Shown in pieces: positions 13,667 through 26,641 of a stretch of DNA of 64,000 nucleotides. The position numbers and the translations under genes are program-made. Each line of letters starts with the position of its first letter. Position 1 is the first letter of the stretch. This DNA comes from Pyrrhoderma lamaoense (lineage: Eukaryota > Basidiomycota > Agaricomycetes > Hymenochaetales > Hymenochaetaceae), in assembly GCA_002794735.1 (NCBI GenBank), contig NBAZ01000007.1, forward strand, positions 868,001-932,000, given 5' to 3'. Below the pieces are notes generated by a model. It was given only the letters and a program-made list of their open reading frames with translations, did no database searches and was not told the origin of the DNA.

Positions 13667-14028
13667 ATTCCTTGTAATTGCTGTTCAGCGCGGCCTGCGA
13701 GCAACGATGGGGAGGTGTAGCGTGTTAAAGAGAAAGAGTGAAAAGCGGAGTGTACCAACCCGCGCGGCGAAGGAGGTAACCTTGATGCACCGATGGCGGG
13801 GTTACAAATACAAATAATTTAATACATGAGTCAATAACCATCAGTTACGTAATAATCAATATAGAAAGTGTTTTGTACCTAAATCTTTGTGTAACGGAAC
13901 CTTTTTGTTATTTTTTTCCCAATTTAATTGGCCTATGACCTTGTGAAAGATGAAGTCGTCACCTGCCCACCCAGAATAGTACTTATACTTCATACAGAGA
14001 AAGCTATGAATATGACCGATATCTCAAT
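13667..14028. other. Divergent promoter of the HECT ligase and MFS genes
   Basis: 362 bp, AT-rich in its right two thirds. I read the minus strand for a C2 domain and found none. A short GC-rich segment at 13740-13800 could be 5' untranslated sequence. Confidence 0.4.
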
Positions 14029-16637
14029 ATGCACAAGGACCCTTCAGGGAAAGAGACTATTCAAGTAGTTGAACATGTCACTCCAGACGTACCTTTGGCT
14101 GATCAGATTGAATTGGCAACCAACATTGGTCTCCAAGAGTTTATTGAGGCGCAGAAGAGAGGTATCATTTTGGTATATTCTTTATGATTTGATCCCAGCC
14201 GTCAAGATCTTTAACTATCGGTGTATCAGACTCCCGATGTGAACAAGAAGATATTAAGAAAACTAGATGGATATGTGCTTTCTATCATGTTTATCACAAG
14301 TATTCTACAGTTTTTGGACAAGACAGCTCTTAATTATGCAAATCTATTTGGAATCCGAGCCGATATGAACTTATCAGGAAATCAATTTTCCTGGCTAGCT
14401 TCCTTATTCTACCTAGGATATCTTGTTGGCCAGTTTCCCGCAACGTATCTATTCTCAAAGTTTCCCATAGGGAAGCTTCTCGGCGTGTGCACAGTCTTAT
14501 GGGGTGTCACGATTCTAGTCTTTACCTGGAGTAAGAACTTCACAGGTTTGCATTGCGCTCATTACGAAAGCATGATACTCTCACACCGAGTCATTGATAT
14601 AATTATATAAACATACATGTAGGTGCTGCGATCTGCCGATTCTTACTTGGTGTGTTCGAGGCGCCCATAACTCCCGGAATAACACTGGCTGTCGGCCACT
14701 GGTGGACCCGAGACGAAGCTGCTCTTCGGTATAACATAATATATTCCGCTTTGGGATGGGCTGGTATCATTGGATCTTTGATGAGCACTGGCATCAGCAC
14801 AGGGGATGATAGTGGACTTGTTATGAAATGGCAACTAGTCTTTGTAGTGGTTCGTTACAAGATCCTTCTATCACCACGTTTTGTTTTTCTTCATAGAATT
14901 CTGAACACCGACCTTTGGCCAGCTCGGAACTTTGACAATAGTTTGGGGTTTCGTCGTCTTCCTCCTCCTGCCGGAGTCACCTGTTGACGCGAAATTCTTT
15001 ACCCACGAGGAACAACTTGCTGCTACATCCCGAGTCGCTAGCAACCAGGTGGGGTTAGTGTTTCAGATTTGTATCTTAATTATCTATAAACTATCAGACT
15101 ACACTCGTTGATCACCTCATAGGATCAAATCTGAGAGATTCAAGGCATACCAGGTCAAGAGCTCACTTTCAGACTTCAAGACATGGTGCATAGTAATCAG
15201 TATTTTTGCTGCCGGCATTCCGTCAGTCTATATTAATCTTGCCTCGAGAGAATAATTGGTCCTAATCTTGACCTCGGACTTTAAGAAATGGAGTTATTTC
15301 TAATTTCTCGTACGCTATAGAAATTATGCCTTAGAAGTAAATCATCTCCTGAACTCTTAGATAAATCTAGCACAGAAATAATCAAGAATCTCGGATTCTC
15401 TACAATAAGGACGACGCTAATGGATTGCGTAGGAAATGCTTTCCAGGTAGTTGGCTTAATTATCGGTGGTTACATAGCCTCACACATAAAGAATAGTAAA
15501 TATTACTTTTCCTTTCTTTCTCGCTTTTGTATACTTCAGAGCTCATGTTATATCCTCGGTCGCCACAAAAAAAGCTCGGATCTTAGTTGCAAGTGCAGGA
15601 AACACTACTTGTCTGATTGCGGCTGCACTTTTAGCCTACCTACCAGAAGACGCAGTATGGATGAGATTGATTGCATTCTGGTCAGTGTTTCTTCATTAAT
15701 TGACATGTGTCCCTCAACCAGCGTAGTACTGATACACGTATATCATTTTTTTAGGTTTACTAACCTTCAGGTATTTAAAAATGAGTATCACTGATTACTT
15801 GCTCAATCCCGCATCTCTAGTCTGTCAGTTTTGCTCTTGGCTTGGTTTGTACATGTTTCATCCTAATTCATTTCGAATAACCCACTAAAAGAGCTCTTTG
15901 CCGTTCTCATTTAGAATATGATCACTGTCAATGCAAGCATCTTTTTTGTCGCTTACTACATTGTTTATATTCATTTCAAATGCACGTATAGATGTCGGGC
16001 TGTGAGTGGCTTTATGATATAACAATTTCTGAAGTGGAGCACCTAAGGATCATCCCATAACAGCCACCAAGAAGCGACTGGCTTCAGCGCTGTCATTCAT
16101 TTTTTGTATGTATTCATCATATAAGGTCTACAAATCAAATCTGATGAATCTTAAGATTGCGTCGGGAACGTCGTCGGGCCCCATTTTGTTATTCAAACTC
16201 AAGCCCCAGGATTCAGCACTGCTACAAAGGTATTATCAAATTTTCGAACCTTTTTCTTCTTTTACTCAGTAATAAAACCCTGACCCGGAGAAAGGCCATG
16301 ATGGTTGGCTGTAAGAAAAATTCCTTAACGTTCATCTTTTTCTTTACTATGATACTTACATCGGATATGGAACATATAAATCTTAGTTGTAGGAAAAGTT
16401 GTCTGCCATGCCGCTCTCGGAGTCTACATGCTCACAGTCAATAAACAACGAGATACTTCGGCCCAAAGAAAAATTGGGGTTGTTGATTTAGATGCAGAAA
16501 GAAAAGAAGCAGAAAGACGGGGAATGATGGATCAAACTGAGGTGACATATCACACTTAGATCGGTATACATGTGGATACTGATCAGGCATTCATAACCTT
16601 CCAGTTCGAGAACAGGGCCTTTAGATATGTATTGTAG
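14029..16637 (+). CDS. MFS anion:cation symporter, Dal5/allantoate permease type
   Basis: Membrane carrier for small organic anions (allantoate, nicotinate or related acids in known members; the substrate here is not predictable). First exons: 14029-14172, 14230-14545, 14623-14849, 14923-15053, 15123 onward. The N-terminal half is convincing: SIMFITSILQFLDKTALNYAN, the SWLASLFYLGYLVGQFPATY helix, CRFLLGVFEAPITPG, HWWTRDE and the LLPESPVDAKFF loop. The C-terminal half shows QVVGLIIGGYIAS, TKKARILVASAGNT, TKKRLASALSFIFYCVGN and the classic family end FENRAFRYVL at the stop (16635-16637). Exon boundaries between about 15226 and 15400, and around 15920-16060, are ambiguous, so the central loop may be damaged or differently spliced. 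Confidence 0.75.
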
Positions 16638-16741
16638 ATGAATATTGAGGAATGCACAGGCTGTTGTAATGTGTACTTGAATGATAATTGCTACTGAAAG
16701 AATTTTGCGCACAATAGATCTACTTATGTTTCGTGTGATGT

Positions 16742-19700
16742 TTAAAGATTAGATTTCTGCTTCCAGTCCCGAAGCCATTGGATAACATCATCGGAACTCC
16801 TCTGCGACCATGAATTATCAGTAACTTCATTCTGTTAACACAAGCCTAAAGACTCACATCGATAACTGCGGCATGAGCTCGGATGGTATCTAATGCCTGG
16901 TTCAATCCAAGATTGAATTTCGACACATCCTTATGCTAAACGCGAAAGAATCAGATAGAAGAACTAGGTAATCAGTTTAAAGCACAAACCTTAAAGAACT
17001 CCTCGACATCTTTTGCATCCGCCTCTGTAGAGAGATATTTGAATGAATACTGATAGAAAATGTTAACGAAGATATTCTTGACATTGTTAACCGTAGGTAC
17101 TTACAGAGACGAGGTTTGAAAGTTGTGTGTTAGACGAGAAGCGTCTGTAAATCTAGAAATGGACATCAGTCTCCCGATCAGATGAGCCATCAGGAAAAGC
17201 TTTACCTCGTCGTAGTTTTCCTTGAAAAACTGGGCCATCCGTCTTCTGGTCTTTGAATTCCTAGCAAGGAAGGCTACAAACATATAAAAGTCTTGGTCTT
17301 TGACTTCCTTCAATGCGAAGTTGAAAGTTTCGTCAATCAGTGCAGGGTCAATTGTTGAGCACATTGCAGAACTGAGATCAGGGGATTAGTAGGTCTCTTT
17401 TCAGTGATAAAATGATAATTTACATTGCGGCGGTCTAAGTCAGTTGATATTCAGTCTATAGTCTATGCAGAGAACGAATTAAGAATCACATGCCTTGGTT
17501 GTTGGTGTCCTGGGCTTCTCGTAGATGGCTTTAACAGCGTCATATTCTACACGACCACCGTATTTAACAACCTAAATTGCCATTAAGCCTCAGCGGCAGA
17601 TAAAAGCTGATGAGATGAGAATCTTACTGTTCTGTATGTCGTTGCCTCGATATCCAAAGCGATACCTGAATCATCTCCAGTCTTTAAGAACTCCGTGAAT
17701 CGCTTGGTAAGCTCCTTCACAACACTAGATGTAGTAAAACATTAGAAACAAGACTCAGAGAAGGCCGCCAGGGACTGACACAGGGTCATCGCTACCAGCA
17801 GATCCTGAAATCGCAAGAGTACGCATTTGCTTGACATCTGCTGAATCCGAGTCAGAGTAGTCATATCCGAGTTTCGCAACAAGTGGCGCATAAAGAGTCT
17901 TTTCAGATTATAAGTACGATAAAATGTGACTTGATAGCACGGTTAATTACGTACTCTGCGGAAGGAGTCGATTAAATCAGTAGCTTCCTTGTTCTCCCAG
18001 AAGATGTAGGCGAGGTCCACGAGATTATCACGCATACCCTGCCAGACAAGAACTGTATCACAGGGAAGTATTAGCGATTTCAAATTAAGGGATTCCGATA
18101 TTAAACCTACATTCTTCTTCCTGACGAAGATTATTGACAAGATTCAATGCGGCACTAATCTTTCCAAATCCAGCAAATGACAGAGCAAACACATCATTAA
18201 CCAACCCCATCCTATCATTCATCGAGAACAGAGAGTCTTTCTTGGCTGCTTCAACACCGATTTTATCCATCCGTTCTGGGAGTACAGAACACGGTCTAAG
18301 CGCGATATAAACATAAAGACCTACCAAATCGAAGTCAAAGTTACTTACAGACACCGGTTGTGCCGGAGTTGAGTTTGAAAGGCTTTGAAGTATCCAATGA
18401 GACGGTCATCTCTTTCTCTGTCATGAGAATGGGGTCTACTTTGAGTCTGCCATCAGTGCCAACGGAGGCAATGTTCAAAGGGATTTGCCTATAAAAGGGT
18501 ATATCAATTGATCACAGTACCACAAGAGCATACGAAGATTCTGTACCAAATTGTTTGATTGTCCTTTTCCGCAGCGGGCCCAGTCTCAAGGAAACGGTCT
18601 TGACGGACACTAATACCGCCATCTTTTTCAGTCACCGTGAGCAGAGGGAATCCCATCTTTGTTAAAAGGTATTATTTCATATTATGTCTAGTGTTGATCA
18701 TTCGCTTCTCATACCTTAGATACCCAATTATCCATCATAGCAGCAATATCTTTCCCTATAGACTAGTTAGTACCAGCCAACCTTCGGTAACTAGATCACG
18801 GACCTGATGCTTCTCCGATTCCATTCCAAAGATCCCTACTGACACTATTCGCATAGAGATGCTTCTTCAAGTAGATACTCACACCTCGGAGGAATGTCTC
18901 TTCGCCGACAAAAGCAGACAACATCATCAAAACAGATCCGGCTTTGTCATACGATAAAGCATCAAAGATCTGAGATACCATGTAATCAAGATTCTACCGC
19001 AAACAGCGAAATGGGAATTTATGTCAAACCTGGTTGATTTGATTTGCATCTGGACATTCAACCTCAATTGGATGTGAGGAAAGCTTAGCGTCAAGGTCAA
19101 GGGCGTGATTTAGGTGCTCGTTGATGAAGTTGCTATAAACTTTCCATTCAGGGAAGATTCTGTATCGGGTGTCAATATCCTTGTTATGAGAAGATATACT
19201 ACTCCTACTTGTCTACAAGACAGAGTATTAGTTGACAGGGTCGACATATGATCACCTAAGAACTTACCAATCGTGATAACCTCGCCCATCTGCACCACCA
19301 ATCAGTTATATAAGGGAAAGATGAGCTTGATATTTCGCTTACCAGAGTTGCAAAACCTATTTGAGATTAGGCAAGATGTTATATTTTGGACAAACAACGG
19401 ATATATTCTAGTATTCACCTTCGTTCAGATAACTTGAATTGAGTTAGCATATCGAATGACATCTACAACCTCAAGGAACTTACAGGTTATCCCACCAAGC
19501 CATTGTCTGATCCGTAACGTAATTAAGCCACCATTTAGCAGCCAAAGTGATTATCGACATACCGTGATATCTCCAAACCACATGTGAGCGACCTTATAGT
19601 TTAGTTAGTTTCTCTCATTTTTCTAAAGAAGAATCTGATTACCTCGTGACTCTGAACCGTCGCAACTCGCTGCTGAGCTGCAACACCGACCTTTTTTGGA

Positions 19701-21338
19701 TCCAAACAGAAGGCGGTGGTGCGTCCAGTAATCAGACCCTGGTCACAAAAGTGATAAGTACCTGCACTAGGATACTATACAAACAAAGTAACTTGCCCAA
19801 TTCTCCATGGCTCCGGCGTCGAAGTCGCTTGCCTTAGTGATTGATTTAAATTGAGAAATTTACTATGAAATATATTGAATAAATTCTCAAACTTACAATA
19901 AGCGTATCCAACTTCGGGAGAGGGAATTCGACATCAAACATTTGCTCATAAAGTGGCAGAACCCTCCTCTTGATATCAAGAGCGAATTCCGCCTGGTGGA
20001 TGTAATCCGAAGTTGCTACAAATCGATAATAAATTTTCCAGTAGAATAAAATTTGCTCCTTTACTAGTGAAAAAGGAGGAGTGAAGATAATCACCATAGA
20101 TACGTAAAGGCCTAGTCTTGCCGCTTAATGGACTAACATAGGAGCTTTCCAAGTATTCAAAGTTGCCATTTGCAAACGCCACGAGATAGCTAGACATCTT
20201 AACAAGAATTGGATTATAGTCCTTTGCATCATTTAGGTTCTATGCTTACTGGGGGTGTTCGCTGGAACTTTGTGATTTTCCATTTCTCCCCAGCTGGAAT
20301 GTCACCTATGTGGAACGAGAATTAGTACATGCCAGACTATATGCTATATGTGTAACACAACATACTCGACGTATATGGTTCTTCCGATACTGCAGGCATG
20401 TTGCTCAGATTAACTGTACCCTCACGAGAGATCATAGTGATATCGTAAGTTGCTTTCAACAGAGGCTCGTCCCAGCACGGGAACGCTCTCCGAGCAGCGG
20501 TTGGCTAAGGTAGTAAGATATCCCATCTCAATAGTTGCATTTGTTGAGAAAATAATGCTAATACCACATACCTCAAATTGAGTTAACGTATAATATTCTT
20601 TCTTTCCCTTGTTCTCCCAAGACGAATAGTAGTATCCCATCATACTCCCGGTTAAGCCTGCATCGAATTTGGCCTTTAACTGAACTTTTGTCCCGGCAGT
20701 AAACGTATTTGAAAATTCAAGGACGGAACGTTCTGTGATCGGGTCCAGAGTCTGAGATGATGGCTTTAATTCACCCTGAAGATTGCTTGAAGACACTGAT
20801 ACATTGTCCAACTTCATTTGAGAAGTATGGAAGACAATGGATGATGTATCTTCCAAAATCTCAAGACTATACAAAATTACATATTAGAGAATAAACAAGC
20901 CTATAAGGCTACATCAACTCACTCAATGGCCACAGACCCTTCAAAAGTGAGCTTCTCAAGATCGGTCCGGATAGTAATGTCATAGTGCGTAGGTTTTACA
21001 TCTACTGGCAAGCGATGCTCATTAAGAGGTACATCTGGTTTGGCAGGGGCAGAGCCGACAGAGGACATATTATGTAGTGAACAGTAGAGACGGCGATGAT
21101 TCAGTAATGATACTGTAGATAACTTGTACCAAGAACGTTTAGGGACACGCTGCGTGACGCGTCCTGGTGAGAATCTTATAAGTGAGGCCGGAGCATGAGC
21201 AGAGTTATGTCCTATTTGGACGAATGCACAGGTGGCAGTTTGCTGCTGGCAGCGGTGCCATTTCCTCAAAACGGTTTGGGCTAATGTCGCATCGGCATTG
21301 AGCACTCTTTGCCTTAGTACAGAAGGCAAGAATACCAT
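16742..21338 (-). CDS. M1-family zinc aminopeptidase (Ape2/Aap1, puromycin-sensitive type)
   Basis: Removes N-terminal residues from peptides. The gene is cut by about 20 introns. In order on the minus strand: an 90-residue Arg-rich leader that could target mitochondria ([13 protein letters not shown] to about 21070), then [20 protein letters not shown] (internal ATG at 21068, an alternative cytosolic start), [31 protein letters not shown] near 20480, the substrate-binding GAMENW near 19800-19820, [15 protein letters not shown], and the zinc motif [10 protein letters not shown] (19640-19565) split by an intron. Most relatives read HELAHQWFGN, so Gln-to-Met and Asn-to-Asp changes flank the site. 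The downstream Glu ligand sits in the NLYLNEG segment. The ERAP1-like C-terminal domain runs to [11 protein letters not shown]. Yeast Ape2 has a comparable leader. Confidence 0.88.
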
Positions 21339-21676
21339 ACGAGGGATTGTTCACGCTTCTGACGTTGTCAGTAAACAGTGTAGACGCGATGCCTTTCTTT
21401 TTCTTAAGAGAAAACCTATGGCTGCCGGTCAACAAGCGACAGATCTCAATTGCAAACTCTAATTTCTCAAACTTCGAACGCCAGCTTCGATGATCTCTCG
21501 GTACCATTCAGTAGAGAAAAAAAATCACAACTATCATCATTGGTTACTGCCTACTTCCAGATATCTTACAAACACATGCCTACGATAAAATCGTACATAA
21601 CTCTAAAACTTGGGTCAGTATCAGAATCTTTGGTCGAGAACTTCGTATGCACAACAATCGACGTTTCAGAAGCACT
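21339..21676. other. Intergenic region upstream of the aminopeptidase
   Basis: 338 bp between the aminopeptidase start and the stop of the next gene on the same strand. It presumably holds the aminopeptidase promoter; nothing else is seen. Confidence 0.35.
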
Positions 21677-24600
21677 TTATCTTGTGTATTTCAGAAAGAT
21701 TTCAGGAAGTTCCGCTTCAAAGAGAGAACGAGGCATTATCTTTGTTAGTGATCTCTTATTGTATGTATCATTTGTTTGTTTCAAGAATCCGCATATGTCA
21801 GAGTTGATGTCAAGAATTCGCTCAAACCCATTATTCAGCTTCTTGTAGAAATTTGCATACTCTGCTTCCAAGGTGAAAAGGTTGTTGAGATTCTCAACGC
21901 TAAATTGTGTATTGTTAGGAAAACGCCGAGCAAAAGATGAATTACTATGTACCATTCTTCTCTCATCCCTTCTAGATCAGCGACAGCTTCTTGCAGAAGT
22001 CGATTTCTGGAAATCCGAATATCAGTGCGGACTGCTCGTGATTTATTAGCGATGTTTGACACGATAACCTAGAGAATCTTAGCCTTGTAGATGAGAGTAT
22101 GAAATACGATGAGACCGACATCATGTATGGAACCAATAACCTATTTAACATATGCTATAGTTCAATAGAATAATAATAAGCAGTAAGATACTTACGTTGG
22201 CAATGCCCTCCATTTCTGGTTCTTTTTTGGGACGACTCTCAGCCTTGTTGCGGCCATACGTTTTCATCAAGTTTGATATATGAGAGGTACCATTTTCTCC
22301 AGAAAGACGAGGCTTTTTCTCTACTGTCCAAAGTATTTTTTAATTCGACAATTAATCGACGAGATAGACAATCTACCTGAATCGTGAATACGAGTACCTT
22401 TGTGTGGCTCCCGTTCTACATAATTTTCAATGGAGACAGACTTGAAACGAGGATTTTCATCGAATTTTACTCTAGGCCGGAAGTCCATTTTAGCGGGTTT
22501 TACATCATGTTTTGGTTCCCGTTTTAACAACGACTCAGCACCATTCCATTTATTCGAAAATGTTATATGTTCTGGAGATAGTTGTGGCGTTTTTCCTTCT
22601 CGGCGCTGCCTTCGTTTTTCTCGTAAGCTTTCCAAAGCCTCCTTGATATCTTCGTGGGTGATATCCATTTCTTCATCGTCGTCATCTTCTTCAACCCCAT
22701 GATTAACAGCTACAACGATATCCCCAATCTCGCACTCGCTGGGATCACTAGCCTGAGGACTAAGAAACCTAGATATAGTTGCAAGCGTCGAGTTCTTTGG
22801 CCGAGTGATTTCTACAGGAAGCTCGAGAACTTTTTCCGATGACTCATAATTTACTTTCTTGCTTTTCCTGCGAGATTCAAGCTCGAATACATCAGCATTC
22901 CTATAGAACGTCGAGGCAGCCTCTTGATCATCGTCCTCAGGCAGATCCACTACATTTGAGACTATATTTCGATTTTTAGTCTTATGTATTGGTGTAGAGG
23001 CAGCCCTCACAACATCTTCAAGCTTCGGGAGAACGAGATCCCCTTGTATTTCAGAGGTTTTACCCATTGCTCTAATTGCCGGACTGATTCCATGAAAACG
23101 TTTCGCTTTGCCCTTCATCTTCAAAAGACTAACGGTCGAGGAATCTACAAAAGGCTGAGCTGATTTAGTGTCTGATATACGTTTATTAGGGCAACGATGT
23201 AACACACCTCAGTGACATTCGGAGCCGGGGTGACTGTCTGTAGTGGCACTCTGATGAGAGGTTGCTTGGCATTTTCAAAGTTCGTACCCAAGTTATCAGA
23301 ATCTGACTTCTTTGACATTCAGTTTGAAATGTTAGAACTAAAATACCTGTTTACTAGCGCAAGTGATTACCTTAGGAGCGTGGTTTACTGTAGTTCGATT
23401 TTCCTTCTTCTTGGTCAAGGGTAATGATCTCGTCTTCTGTTTCAGTGGTGAGGATTGGCCAGTAACAGACACCTCATAAGGAATATTATCCCAGTCTACA
23501 GGAGTATTAAAGTCAGCCAAATCAGCCTTTTTCTTGCTTCGTCTAGAGCGCTTAGGTATAGGAGAATTATCATCAGCTGAAATTTGGGATACAGCCATGA
23601 CTTTGTCTAAATTGTTTGCCACTTTGGTTTCAGTTGCAGTTCGAAGCTTCTTCAGAGGAGAGCCATCTTCGCTGGGGTTATCATTTGGTCGTTTTGGCAC
23701 CTTTTGTGTAGCCTTGATATCTTTCGTGGGATCTTTAGCTCTCATTCTGTTGATTCTGGAGATGCGACTGGGTTGCAGAGGTTCGACAAGAGGAGTGCTC
23801 TGAGGTTCCATAGTTTTTTTAGCAGGTACTTTGGCTGCCTTGATTATAGTAGAGTCGTCTATCACTGGCGATGGTTTGTTTGTAGTGCTTGTAGTGCTTG
23901 TAGAGTGTGGTGCATCTTTCAAATCTTCATTATCAGTCGCAAGATTAGCTTCGCCGTCAAGAGCCTTGGCAGTACGGGTAGTAGCAGTAATAGCAGCAGC
24001 CCTCCGAGGCCCAGACACAGAAACATTTTCCTTATCACTTGTAAAGCAGTCTTCACCCTTTTCTGTAGTATTTTCAGTCTCCTGTACCCCACCTTTCGTT
24101 GTTGATTCCTTTGTAGTCGCCGATATCTTCTTGGGAGGGCGACCCCTCCTCTTTGTTACACCACTCTTATTGGGTTCCTTTTTTTCCCCAAAGTTAGTCT
24201 TTCTTGGTCTTCCCCTTTTCTTCTGCTTGTCTCCTTTGACAACAGCCTCTTTCTCAACACCAAGATTACAATGATCATGTGCTTGTTTTCCAGCTTCCCT
24301 TGCAGACGGACGAAGCGGTGGTTCAGAAGTATCCGACAGATGGCCACGTTTCAGGGCGGCAGTTTCATCAATCTGTATTTGAACGTAGTTATTTTCTTCC
24401 TTCATGATACTAAAACTAGTAGTAAATTACCCTGAGGGTGACACTGTCCTCGGCCATTGTTTGGCCTCTGGGAACTATCAAGCCCCGTAGCAAGAACACT
24501 CAGAGTTTATTTCTTATATTGATTGACGAGTAACTACTCGCCTTCATGAGATAACTCAGTAGTCTTCTGGACGAATGAGCTTCCTACCATAGTCGGAGAG

Positions 24601-26641
24601 ATAGGAGTGATGGGATCGGAAGTATAGACTTTTTATAAGGAAGCTCAATTTATCATCAAGCTCTAACTCGATTCATGCAAGTAGAACTTACACTTTTCCA
24701 TCTCTTGAACCTAAAAAAATTAGTTGTAGAATCTAAGAATAACTCTTACACACCTTTTGAGAAGAATCAGGGATCTGCATAGCTTCGCCAGATTCGCTGA
24801 CCTCGTAATCTAGAAGTGCACTGTCTGTCACCGAAACTTTGGACCTCTTTGACAATTTACTATTAGCCGTCCGATCGGTCTGTAGTAGCTATCTCATCCG
24901 TCAACCATTGAAAATCTTGTCTGATCTGGATACATACCAAATTCCTGTATTCTAGAGCACGTTTAAACCGGGTAAGGTCGTTGTTCAAGATCTCGATTAA
25001 AAGTTCCGGTGAGGTTGCACTAGGAGTCAGGTTTTGATCTCCCGTTCTCGGTGCTACCTCTAATTTCATTGTGATTAACGTTCTGGTTCCTATCACAAGT
25101 ACCATATAGGAATAAGGTCGTTTCATGTGACTATGTAGCAAGCATACCATTAGAGGAGCCGAATATGATGCTCTGGATATCAGCATAGGTAATCCGTAAA
25201 GTTTCGTACATCCCATCCTTAAACTAAGGTTAGCTTCTTACTCAAATGCTCAGTTGTGTGTGGCAGGTCACCTCCTGCTGTACGTCAATGAAGAACGCCG
25301 TTTTGTCGATTATGAATCTGTCCGAGAACTCGGGTTGAGGATATTTAACCCCATATACTGTGATTTCGTCCACGTCGAATGGCTGTGGGCTAGAAGAAAG
25401 CGTTCTTTATTTAAACTATAATCTCTTCGGGGTGGTAATAACATACAAGCTGATGTCTGATTGCGCTATTGCATCAATCAGCTTGGTGCATGTTTCATCC
25501 CAGTCATCCCCTCCAACACCCTTAAGAAGTTCAAAACACTCATTGCCACATTTGGGGGTAAAATGTTCTGTTTGAAATACATCACGAATGAAAGTATCAA
25601 GTTTCTCTTTCGAAACCTTTAAGAAAGGAAGTAATCGAGCGAAGAGATTGAGCAAGTTCTCCAGAGCAGAAAAATCTGTTCTCATCATCAGAAACTTAGC
25701 TGCAGCGGAAATGTGGATTTTGATTGCATACCTTTTGTCTGGGAGATGATCAAGCCGAGTTTATGGCTATATATATTAAGCATGAACGACCAGTTCATAA
25801 ACAAGAGCAAGAGTTGCAGTTCACCATCCAAGAAGTTTCTCGTCCCGAAGCTTTGTTTGGTTGGCAACATTCCCTGCAGCAGTCTCGGAAAGTAGTAGAT
25901 ACGCCTTATGCAACCTCAGAATCAGACGAACTTGCAGAACCATCAGCCAGACGTACTGTACTCCTGAAGCTTGGATCAATTTCGGTCTTTTGATAATTAT
26001 CGTGGAAAAAGAGGTCACAGAGAGGAGTATAGAATAGCCTCGAGATAGCAGTTTTAGCTTCGTCTTTGAGTAACAAAAAATGTATGAGATTATATATCAT
26101 TTTTAACGACGGAACATAGATCACCAGTTGTTTCGACTTCTAAGAAGTCCTAGTCGTATTTGTGTTTTCAGCATGAAGTTTCTCTAGTAAAAGCATATCA
26201 ATGGGGTCATACAATTACTCCTGACAACAGCGAATTGCCAATTTGTTCCCAAGAAGCCAAACGCGCTTTGTCGATTTCCTGAGACGAGGCCTCCTGAATG
26301 CAAGGCAGAATTCCATCATTTATTATTAGTTGTAGTACTGAAAGAGAGAATTGAAGCGACGTCTCGGTGTAGCTGGAGTATAGCGGAACAAGTGAAGCAC
26401 GAAGTACAGATACTAATTTGGAACGAGCAGCTTTAGATGGTTCATATGAATTCTAATCCGGCCATCATTTCAGATACATCCCCGGGATCTGTTAGTCACG
26501 ATTATAGAAGAGGCTCACAAGTAGCACAGTAGTAGATGATAAGTTGTCAATATTCTCAAGAAGGGCCTTCTTGGTCTTGCCCTTTGTTGCGACCTTTTTG
26601 AGAGCTCCAAGAGCAGACTGCACGCCTTGAATAAATTTCAT
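21677..26641 (-). CDS. Candidate meiotic chromosome-axis core protein (SYCP2/Red1-like) with AT-hooks and C-terminal coiled coil
   Basis: Read as one long gene, about 1,150-1,200 residues. The N-terminal part (26641-25416) is helical and ARM-like: MKFIQGVQSALGALKKV, LVIYVPSLKMIYNLIHFLLL, DEAKTAISRLFYTPL, FSALENLLNLFARLLPFLKV. Next comes FPQPFDVDEI, then a PH-like beta region (DRFIIDKTAFFIDVQQE, YETLRITYADIQSIIFG, RTLITMKLEV) ending in LLIEILNNDLTRFKRAL. A disordered middle carries two AT-hooks (KKRGRPRKT, KRRGRPPKK). The last exons (24457-24431, 24372-23371, 23309-23208, 23154-22377, 22320-22196, 22068-21953, 21899-21677) join in phase and end in a coiled coil (RNRLLQEAVADLEGM, NLFTLEAEYANFYKKLN). 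ARM, PH-like, disordered linker, C-terminal coil is the plan of SYCP2, Red1 and Rec10. The family call is inference. The half from ATG 24457 (790 residues) could instead be a separate gene. Confidence 0.55.

Noticed and set aside
13741..13800. Possible upstream exon of the HECT ligase (minus strand, RLPPSPRG-like)
   Set aside because: It has no C2-domain features and no splice that joins it in frame with better support than the ATG at 13666.
23534..24274. Plus-strand frames with hydrophobic stretches antisense to the AT-hook region
   Set aside because: The minus-strand exons chain in phase with good splice sites and known motifs; the plus-strand frames are shadows of Lys/Glu codons.
25713..25993. 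Plus-strand frame of 89 residues (QAEFMAIYIKHERPVHK type)
   Set aside because: It looks protein-like, but the minus strand gives a continuous helical domain with in-phase introns over the same bases.
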